Source: Zygaena filipendulae
Taxonomy: Eukaryota; Arthropoda; Insecta; Lepidoptera; Zygaenidae
Length of the DNA stretch: 64,000 nt
Direction: 5' to 3'
NCBI GenBank assembly: GCA_907165275.2
Contig: OU015670.1
Coordinates: forward strand, 6,537,501-6,601,500
Every line of letters begins with the position of its first letter. Within the stretch, counting starts at the first letter, position 1. Positions 56,743 through 64,000 of the stretch are shown one piece after another. Made by a program: the position numbers and the translations under genes. The notes beneath the pieces are model-generated. The model made no database searches and was not told the origin of the DNA. It saw nothing but the letters and a program-made list of their open reading frames with translations.

Positions 56743-59700
56743 CTAGTATCCGGGTTGCCAGCGACATTTACAACCACAGCTGCCACAGCCACAGTCACAA
56801 TATGTCGGCCAAAGAATATAATAACTTCCACTGTTAATACACAAACGTTCAGGATTGTAAATAACTGCGTACGGACGGTAAATTGTATACCATCCTTTTA
56901 GAACTATCGGATTACAACCGTAATATTTGCATATTACATTTTTAGCAATATTTTGAACTACATCAGGATTCAATTTACAATTTTTATTTATAAGCGGCAT
57001 AAAATTTACAACGGCCTTTTCTTCGGTTTCAAAACATATTTTTGCTTTGACAATTTTCACTTTATCCGTCCAAATTTTCAGGTCTACACATGGATTTTCT
57101 GTTTCGATTACACCTCCGTCTAGATTGTTTGAATATTTGGCGACTCCAATCTTTCCAAGAGGGATTTCAAATTGCTTCGGACCATTAAATATACAGTCTT
57201 TGGTTGCACAATTTGAATTTATAAATTTCTCCACGTTTGATTTCATTGTTTGTGCAAATGGTTTGTTAGTCATGGAAGGATATCGATCCCATTTATATGG
57301 TGCTATGCATGGTTTTTGTATATTGCAATCATTTAGTTTATTCGCAAGATAATTTGTGTCCTGATAAGCAACGGAAACTGGGGACGGTGGGTTTGACATA
57401 AGCCCTGATCCAACCGAAAGTTTACTTTTCTTAATTGAAATAATTGGTTTTATAATATCTTGTTGCGTTTGAATATTAGAAACTCGTAGGGAAGGAGAAT
57501 TAAAATTAGTTCCAGCATATGGATAATTCTTTTTATTTATTGATGAAATAGTGTTAGTCGTTGATAAAATTGGTTCCTCCAAATAATTTGTAGGTCGACA
57601 CGGATTTGTTTTGCTAACACCAAATATTGGACTGTTTGCTGTTATTGGATGAAATCTATTTGGACGAGTAACTATCGGCCTATTTTGTTGGTAAATATTT
57701 TGGAATTGGACTTTCGGTGGTGAGTCAACGTATGTTGGAAGGAACTTTTCCGGTTTTGGTATAACGGGAAGATTACTGTGTCCTATGCTGCAAATTTGAT
57801 CACTAAAAATGTTTGGATTTACTGGATAAAAATTAGAATATATGTTTGTTTTTGAATTGGGAATGTATTTAAAACCGTTAAGTATATTTGACTCAAGAGG
57901 TTTAGAAACTGTATTTTTATCCCAATCAGACTTATATACGGGCAGACTATATTCAGGAACAGGCTGATCGACTAATGTAGATTTAATATGTGGAATTGAT
58001 GATAATGTATTAGGTGCTAACACATATGGCAACTGAGGGATATTTGATGACCGTTGAGGCACTGATTTATATCTTAGACTGGGAACATATGATTGAATAC
58101 CAGAAGCTTGCAATAGTGGTTTAGCAACTTGTATTGGTAATATGTTAAGAACTTCTTTTATTTCTCCACAAGGGCGTGATTGTATTTTTGTGGGCATTGA
58201 CGTGCCGGGGATGCTTGTAGACTGGATACACGGAGATGGTAAGTGTGATTTAGTAGATAACGTGTTAACATCACAAGGGGTAATTATAGAATCCACATTT
58301 GGTGGTGTAGAATCTTGTGCATCTTGTAAGCAAGGAATTGTTGTAGTTTGAATACAAGGTGATATTAATGGTGTCTTATAGTCTGATGTATATTTTGGAC
58401 ACGGTATATCTATAGTTTTGTGATAACGTGCTTTAGAAATCGGTGCATATGGTATATAAGGGAAAGCTGTAGTTTTATGATATGGTGTTGACGGAGCTGC
58501 TTTTGTAATCGATTCACATGGAGTCATTGGTGTATCAATAGTATCAATGCAAGGAGTTGCTGAGACTAATTTAGATAAGAATGCTGGATAAGGTATGTTT
58601 TTAGATTCAGCACACGATGGAGATGGAATTACTTTTGGAAGCGATTCAATTTGTGTAAAAGGAATAATTGTAGGTGATGAAATTTGAGGAGACAGCGGAA
58701 TTATGTTACTTAATAACGTATATAAGGATAAAGGTATGCCGGTATTTTTAATATAAGGAGAAGTCACCGTGGTTGGGTTATCAGATATGCTCGTTGATTC
58801 TACATAAGGTAAAGATGAAATTGTTTTAGTATTGAAAATGTTAGAGGAATAAGGTATATATTTAGATTGAATACAAAAATCTGGTAATGGTGCTTTAAAG
58901 AGTATTGAATTTGACGTAAAAGGTGTTTCTTTAGTAAAAAGGCGAGGAGCAGACAAAAGTTGTTTAGATTTTCGTGTTTTAAGAGGGAATCTTGGATATT
59001 TAACTAAGGGTGAAGACATAATTTTATTAAATGATTTTCCAGATGTTTCCGTAAAAGGAGAAGTAGGTAAAACCATGGATTGAGTGCAAGGTGCTAAAAA
59101 AGGTGATGAAACCATAGACGAACAAGATGGACTAGGAAAAGTAGTAGATTCATCACATAATGATAAAAGTGGTTCAGGCTCTGTGGTTTTGGATAAACCC
59201 GAGATAGTGGGAGATTGTATATTATTATAATAATATGATTTTGGAATTTCAGAAAATTTTACATGTGATTGCGAAATTGCATTTTTAAGACGCGTTTTAG
59301 GCATCAATTGACCAACATCTTTAGTTTCGACAAAGTTTGACGATGGTGACTTTAAAAAATGGGAATATGGGGATATATGTGATGCGTAGTCTTTAATGAT
59401 ACTTGGTGCGTATTCCGAAATAGGAATACTTGTAGTTATACAGGGTTTTGACAAGACTTTAGGAACAGGTGCGTATTGTGAATCTGGAACATTTGTAGAT
59501 CCAACGTGAGGACGTTTTGCATAAGGAGTTGAAATTTGAAGATGCGGTACTTCATCTATCTTATCGCCATTATACGAAAAATTTACTTGAGAGACAAATG
59601 TTTTCATAGGAATATTTTGAGGGTAAAGATCTACGAAGTTTGGAATATACGGGATAATAGGACTGTTTACTGGACCAGGATTGACGTTAGCAGTAGGTGT

Positions 59701-62700
59701 CTGTTTGGTTGGTTCTATCCACAAGCTCTTTGGAAAAACCTTTTGAAGACTAGGACTAGGCCATTTTGAGTAAGAATATGGCACCTGAGTTTTGAAGGAG
59801 GGACAAATTCTAGAGTTAGTTGGTTCTAGTTCATTACGTTTAACAAACATACTCGAATCGGGAGTAAATGGTGATGGATGAAACACTAAAGGTAATTTAA
59901 GCGAGAGACGTTGTTGATGAGGACTGAATTTAACTATGGGAGATAGTTTATAATTATATATTGGAATGTGCTTCATTTGAGTTGGAAGTTCTGTTATTGA
60001 TTTAAACGGAAGAGTTATAATCGATGGACTTGGGTATTCAGGTTTAAGAGTCTTAAGTTGAGGAGATTGTAGTTTGTTCTTAAAAGCACTGTATTCAGGT
60101 TTATTAGTTAAAAGGTTTTCTGGATCTACGTAACGTTCCGGTTTTGAGCTTTCTTCAGTAAATGGTACGAAGTCAACTGTAGTTCTTGGGCTATAATTAG
60201 TATTTTGAGTTGTTAATGGAATGTACTTAGGATCGTGAGAGCTAGTCAGAGGACTGGTGCTGACGGGCGTGCTATATCTTGTAGGGGAGTAAAAAATGGA
60301 AGCTTTACATCTTGAAGTAAAATGATCTGGTAATTTAGGACTTAGTGATCCAGAACTTAATGGAATCATCTCACTAATTTCAAAAGGTTTAGAGATAGAT
60401 TGTATTGGTTTTTTAGTTCCAGTACTGTGTATATTCATATTATTTATGGGAATAGCGTTTTGCATTTCGTAAATATTATTGTCAGCATCACTGGGATTGT
60501 GGATAGTAGTACGGTCTTGGGAAGAGAGGCTAGATTCTAGCAATGAGTCAAGATTTGGGTGAAATCTTTCATACTGTGGAATTTCACTTGGAGAAAAAAT
60601 TGACTTAAGCACAGAAACATACTGCGGAGAAATAGAGGAAGGAACAGGGTTTTGTAGCATTACTTGCGGAAAAGCAGCACATGGTAAAATATTTTGAACT
60701 GGTTGATGTGGAGAAGTCAAATTTATTGAAGCAGCATATTGTGGTGTTACTAGTAGAGAAATAGGACCCAGCGAAACAGGTTTTTTTTTTGGTGTTTTCT
60801 GCTGAGAAGACGACTTCAATGGGGCAATATGTAGTATTTCTTGTGCTGAGGCGAGATTCATTGAGACAGGATACTGCAGCATTCCTTGCGGAGAAATTAG
60901 ATTTAGTGGGACGGTATTTAATGGTATAACTTGTGGAAAATCAGCACATGGTGAGATAGATTGTAGTGGTATTTTTTGTGGAGAAGTAAATCTGATAGGG
61001 TTATATGACATTAATAACGGAGAAATAGGACGCAGGGGGATGGGATGTTGTTTTAATACTTGTGGAATACAAGTGGAAGTAAATGGAATCAAATATTGTG
61101 GCATTATTTGAGAATTATTATTAGTTTTTGGGATATGTTGTTCTGGAGAAATCGTTTTAAGTGAAGCAGCATATTGTGGCATTACTAATGGAGCAATAGG
61201 GCTTACTGAAACTGGTTGTATTGGAATTTCTTGCTGAGAAGGAGGCTTCAATGGGGTAATATATTGTGATTTTACTTGAGCTGAAACGATAACTTTTGGG
61301 ACAGGATACTGCAGTGAAGAGTCGGAATGAAGTGGGGTATTCTGTGGAAACTTAATTTGTGATGAAATTGAACTAAGTGCAGCACGATATTGTGGAAAAA
61401 TAGGAGAAGGAGCAGAGTTTTGTGGTATTACTTGTGAAAAAAAAGCACATGGTGTGACAGATTGTTGTGGTATTTTTTGTGAAGAAGAAGTAATTGAAAC
61501 AGGATATTGTGGTATTATTGACGAAGAAATAGGGGTCAGTGGGACAGAATATGGTGTTATTTTTGGAAAAACAGCATTTGATGAAAAAATATTTCGTGGA
61601 ATTACTGATTGAGAAGCGGCACTTATAGGATATTGTCGTATAAGAGGAGTAGTGACATTTGCAAACACAGAATGTTGAGGTGTCATTTCTAAAGAAGTGG
61701 ATATAAGTGTGTCAGGATATTGAGGCGTTAATTGAGGAGAACAAGGTATTATCTTTTGAGACCAAGGAAAGAAATTTCTTACGCTATTCTTTGTATTGAA
61801 TATTCTTTCACACACTATTGGAGTAGTTATACTAGTCAGAAGTGGCATTGGGGGAATTTCAGTAGATAGATTTAATAATGGAATAGTTTCTTGATAGATT
61901 GGAGCAGATTGACTTTTGATACTGGGTAGAACATCCATTGCAAGAACACTAGTTCTATCACAAACGGTTGGACTTATTTCACCACCAGGTGCATGAGTCA
62001 TTGGTATTCCATAAATAGGTTTCTCTGTAGTCTTAGAAATTATTGGAACGCGTTCGCGAGAGCTTCTTTCATAGTTATTAGAAGCAATATATTTTGCTTT
62101 AGTATCTAAGTATTCTATATCCCGTGGCTCAACTGTGTTTGATCTATATGCTGGTTGAATATTTACATAAGATCCATAATTGGGATGTAAAAGGTTTAGA
62201 TTTTGTTTTATAACATCAGGCGTTTGTAATGCAGTTAGTATATTTCTGTCAAGCTTCTTGAATGGGTCATACAATTGCTCAGATGCTCTGGTTCCATAAA
62301 ATCCTATATCTTTTATATATGGGTTCATACTTAAACCAAATTCTATACTATAGTTATTTTTATTTGTTTTTAAAATTTCTTTTGCGCATGCTACACAATT
62401 TTTAAACCAATCAGGATTAACTGGACTTACAATTGGTTTGCACTGGATATTTTGATAATTATTATTTACAAAAGTTGTTTTTGTAAAAGGCATATACTTA
62501 TTTGACCAATTTGGACTACTAGTCCTTCTAAATGAATTCAAGTGACATGGTTTATTCTCATTGGAAGTAGCAAAATTTGAATTGCATATTGTTTCTTTAC
62601 CTGTACTTATTCTAGGTCCAAAGTAATTTTCACGGTCGCATATACAAGGAATATACCTTTTAAGCCAGTTGGAACTGCCTAAAGCAGAACTGCAAGGAAT

Positions 62701-64000
62701 AGTTGGAATGTCTATATTATTATTTGCTTTTGCACAAGGCCTATTGCACCTGTGATTGCCACGGACTGGTCCCAAGAATGTGCTGCATGGATTCATATCG
62801 TACTTTAAGTCATTTGGACCAAATGTATTTGCTATATTGCGACCAAGTCCTGTTTTTTGTTCTGCATAAGGCATATACTTACATGACCAGTTTGAATTAA
62901 GTGGTCTTAAAGTAGGACTACAAGTTTGTTTATTTGTACCTGCTGTAGTGTATGGTATACAAGGCATGGTTCCTGAGCAAATGTTTGTACAAATATCATT
63001 CTGTACATTAGAGCTACACTGAAGTGCTTCGTTCAAAATTGGTCTTATGATTTTTGTTTGAGCTTCTAGTTTTTCTATTTCTTGCGATTTTGATCCTGGC
63101 TTAGTTTTCAAATAAAACATAGAGGGATAGTTAAACATTTTACCATCACTAACACAGTATTTGATATCACTAGTACTAAATGGAGATATGTTTTTACGAC
63201 ATGGTTGATAAATTATTTTCTGTTGATTATTGGCAGCATTATTTTTGGAATATTTTCTACAAATATTCGAGGATTCACTGGTCAAAAGTTCAGGATGGGA
63301 ATAATGCGCATTTGCACTATAACATGGATGTATTCCAAATTTATATCGTTTAGAATCTCCATTACTATTTCCTTTGATAATTGTATTTGGTGGAAATATA
63401 GAAGTTCTTAAATAATTTTCACAAAACTTTTGGTTATCCTTATCAGTGACGTCATAATTAGCGTCGTCTTTAGCGTATTTCTCGTTGTTCGTTTTTTGGT
63501 CTTGATATGGTTCAACTTTATTTGTTCCATCAATTATTTCCGTTATGTAATTTGGCACCTCAGTATTTAATGAACAGAATTTATCTTCGCTTTGTGTATA
63601 TCCTTCTTTTTTAATGTTTTCTTCAATAGAGTTTGTGTAGGACGGTACTTGATAAACATTGGCTACGCCTAGATTATTAATAGGGTACGAGGCGTCATAA
63701 TTGACAAAAGCTTTTGATTCATTTGCAGTGTTTGGATATATTATATTAAGAGGTTCTAAAACTTTCTTATTTTCAAAAATTGGTATCAAATGTAATTGTC
63801 TCTCACATAAATTGTTTGAGCTTTTAAGTTCATTCATAGCTCTCAAATCTTCTGTATCTTTTTCCTCTTTCACATCATCAATCAATTTACGCAGTCTCTC
63901 ATCGCTTTCAGCTAGAGATTTCAAATAATCATCAATTTCCATATCCTTTCTTGTTTCGCTGCTTTTTAGAAGTTCCTTTAAATCTTTTTTGAAACTCGAT
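56743..64000 (-). CDS. Giant Pro/Ser/Thr-rich repetitive protein with Cys-bearing C-terminal domain (partial, 5' end outside window)
   Basis: A single frame stays open from the right edge to TAG at 56745-56743, over 2,400 codons without an intron. An in-frame ATG lies at 63942, but 19 sense codons (including KKDLKELLKSSETRKDM) precede it, so the true start is outside. Numbering from that ATG: 1-60 is charged and probably helical; 150-560 is Cys-containing with a repeated motif (NWSCKYMPY near 348, NWLKRYIPC 422, NWSNKYMPF 475, DWFKNCVAC 507); about 655-1130 is a run of units of about 17-25 residues built on P-Q-Y-P-V-S/P-I-S; 1130-1750 is SP/TP-rich; about 1760-1920 has TPC...T..IP repeats; about 2270-2399 is a non-repetitive domain (GVIETENPCVDLKIWTDKV, KYYGCNPIVLKGWYTIYRP) ending CDCGCGSCGCKCRWQPGY. 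I recognise no family. Composition suggests a structural, possibly disulphide-linked protein (sperm tail, chorion, cuticle or silk are guesses). No membrane segment is seen. A non-coding origin is very unlikely at this length in AT-rich DNA. Confidence 0.9.
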   Translation of the reverse strand, partial: SSFKKDLKELLKSSETRKDMEIDDYLKSLAESDERLRKLIDDVKEEKDTEDLRAMNELKSSNNLCERQLHLIPIFENKKVLEPLNIIYPNTANESKAFVNYDASYPINNLGVANVYQVPSYTNSIEENIKKEGYTQSEDKFCSLNTEVPNYITEIIDGTNKVEPYQDQKTNNEKYAKDDANYDVTDKDNQKFCENYLRTSIFPPNTIIKGNSNGDSKRYKFGIHPCYSANAHYSHPELLTSESSNICRKYSKNNAANNQQKIIYQPCRKNISPFSTSDIKYCVSDGKMFNYPSMFYLKTKPGSKSQEIEKLEAQTKIIRPILNEALQCSSNVQNDICTNICSGTMPCIPYTTAGTNKQTCSPTLRPLNSNWSCKYMPYAEQKTGLGRNIANTFGPNDLKYDMNPCSTFLGPVRGNHRCNRPCAKANNNIDIPTIPCSSALGSSNWLKRYIPCICDRENYFGPRISTGKETICNSNFATSNENKPCHLNSFRRTSSPNWSNKYMPFTKTTFVNNNYQNIQCKPIVSPVNPDWFKNCVACAKEILKTNKNNYSIEFGLSMNPYIKDIGFYGTRASEQLYDPFKKLDRNILTALQTPDVIKQNLNLLHPNYGSYVNIQPAYRSNTVEPRDIEYLDTKAKYIASNNYERSSRERVPIISKTTEKPIYGIPMTHAPGGEISPTVCDRTSVLAMDVLPSIKSQSAPIYQETIPLLNLSTEIPPMPLLTSITTPIVCERIFNTKNSVRNFFPWSQKIIPCSPQLTPQYPDTLISTSLEMTPQHSVFANVTTPLIRQYPISAASQSVIPRNIFSSNAVFPKITPYSVPLTPISSSIIPQYPVSITSSSQKIPQQSVTPCAFFSQVIPQNSAPSPIFPQYRAALSSISSQIKFPQNTPLHSDSSLQYPVPKVIVSAQVKSQYITPLKPPSQQEIPIQPVSVSPIAPLVMPQYAASLKTISPEQHIPKTNNNSQIMPQYLIPFTSTCIPQVLKQHPIPLRPISPLLMSYNPIRFTSPQKIPLQSISPCADFPQVIPLNTVPLNLISPQGMLQYPVSMNLASAQEILHIAPLKSSSQQKTPKKKPVSLGPISLLVTPQYAASINLTSPHQPVQNILPCAAFPQVMLQNPVPSSISPQYVSVLKSIFSPSEIPQYERFHPNLDSLLESSLSSQDRTTIHNPSDADNNIYEMQNAIPINNMNIHSTGTKKPIQSISKPFEISEMIPLSSGSLSPKLPDHFTSRCKASIFYSPTRYSTPVSTSPLTSSHDPKYIPLTTQNTNYSPRTTVDFVPFTEESSKPERYVDPENLLTNKPEYSAFKNKLQSPQLKTLKPEYPSPSIITLPFKSITELPTQMKHIPIYNYKLSPIVKFSPHQQRLSLKLPLVFHPSPFTPDSSMFVKRNELEPTNSRICPSFKTQVPYSYSKWPSPSLQKVFPKSLWIEPTKQTPTANVNPGPVNSPIIPYIPNFVDLYPQNIPMKTFVSQVNFSYNGDKIDEVPHLQISTPYAKRPHVGSTNVPDSQYAPVPKVLSKPCITTSIPISEYAPSIIKDYASHISPYSHFLKSPSSNFVETKDVGQLMPKTRLKNAISQSHVKFSEIPKSYYYNNIQSPTISGLSKTTEPEPLLSLCDESTTFPSPSCSSMVSSPFLAPCTQSMVLPTSPFTETSGKSFNKIMSSPLVKYPRFPLKTRKSKQLLSAPRLFTKETPFTSNSILFKAPLPDFCIQSKYIPYSSNIFNTKTISSLPYVESTSISDNPTTVTSPYIKNTGIPLSLYTLLSNIIPLSPQISSPTIIPFTQIESLPKVIPSPSCAESKNIPYPAFLSKLVSATPCIDTIDTPMTPCESITKAAPSTPYHKTTAFPYIPYAPISKARYHKTIDIPCPKYTSDYKTPLISPCIQTTTIPCLQDAQDSTPPNVDSIITPCDVNTLSTKSHLPSPCIQSTSIPGTSMPTKIQSRPCGEIKEVLNILPIQVAKPLLQASGIQSYVPSLRYKSVPQRSSNIPQLPYVLAPNTLSSIPHIKSTLVDQPVPEYSLPVYKSDWDKNTVSKPLESNILNGFKYIPNSKTNIYSNFYPVNPNIFSDQICSIGHSNLPVIPKPEKFLPTYVDSPPKVQFQNIYQQNRPIVTRPNRFHPITANSPIFGVSKTNPCRPTNYLEEPILSTTNTISSINKKNYPYAGTNFNSPSLRVSNIQTQQDIIKPIISIKKSKLSVGSGLMSNPPSPVSVAYQDTNYLANKLNDCNIQKPCIAPYKWDRYPSMTNKPFAQTMKSNVEKFINSNCATKDCIFNGPKQFEIPLGKIGVAKYSNNLDGGVIETENPCVDLKIWTDKVKIVKAKICFETEEKAVVNFMPLINKNCKLNPDVVQNIAKNVICKYYGCNPIVLKGWYTIYRPYAVIYNPERLCINSGSYYILWPTYCDCGCGSCGCKCRWQPGY

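Noticed and set aside
57047..63928. Plus-strand frames inside the giant minus-strand gene
   Set aside because: Short frames in the antisense of a long continuous coding frame; none has homology.

Overview
The window is nuclear DNA from an insect, almost certainly a moth or butterfly (Lepidoptera). Evidence: small exons separated by AT-rich introns with GT-AG junctions; many copies of an A-[TC...CTAG]-T Helitron-like repeat with a CCGCGG hairpin, a type abundant in Lepidoptera; RTE-type and other non-LTR retrotransposon fragments; and a short TTAGG-type tract. There are no operons, CRISPR arrays or prokaryotic signals.

Layout. (1) 1-3275: repeats only. (2) 3276-12466, minus strand: the first eleven coding exons (399 codons) of cytosolic aconitase / iron regulatory protein 1. 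The rest of the gene, including the Fe-S cysteines, lies beyond the left edge. (3) 12467-14016: the intergenic space between two divergent genes, holding a candidate foldback element and a DRE-like TATCGATA motif. (4) 14017-24432, plus strand: a complete 12-exon RanGAP gene (567 aa) with leucine-rich repeats, an acidic linker, a C-terminal domain and a SUMO-consensus lysine in the vertebrate position. (5) 25903-26983, plus strand: a complete two-exon URM1 gene (109 aa, C-terminal Gly-Gly). (6) About 27000-56700: roughly 30 kb dominated by mobile DNA. It holds a Tc1/mariner element whose open transposase has lost one catalytic Asp, a 3-kb hAT-type element with an 8-bp target duplication, two PIF/Harbinger-like deletion derivatives (one nested in another inverted-repeat element), a 5'-truncated LINE with a 15-bp target duplication, tandem Helitron-like copies and several MITE families. 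(7) 56743-64000, minus strand: one uninterrupted reading frame of more than 2,400 codons, open at the right edge. It encodes a Pro/Ser/Thr-rich repetitive protein ending in a cysteine-bearing domain. I do not recognise it, and it is the strongest candidate for something undescribed.

The three recognisable genes are housekeeping genes (iron/citrate metabolism and mRNA control; nuclear transport; tRNA thiolation/urmylation) and share no pathway. IRP1 and RanGAP are head to head and may share a promoter region. Exon boundaries were set by reading splice junctions and checking frame continuity. Family assignments come from recognising the proteins, not from a search. Repeat boundaries are exact only where target-site duplications could be read.
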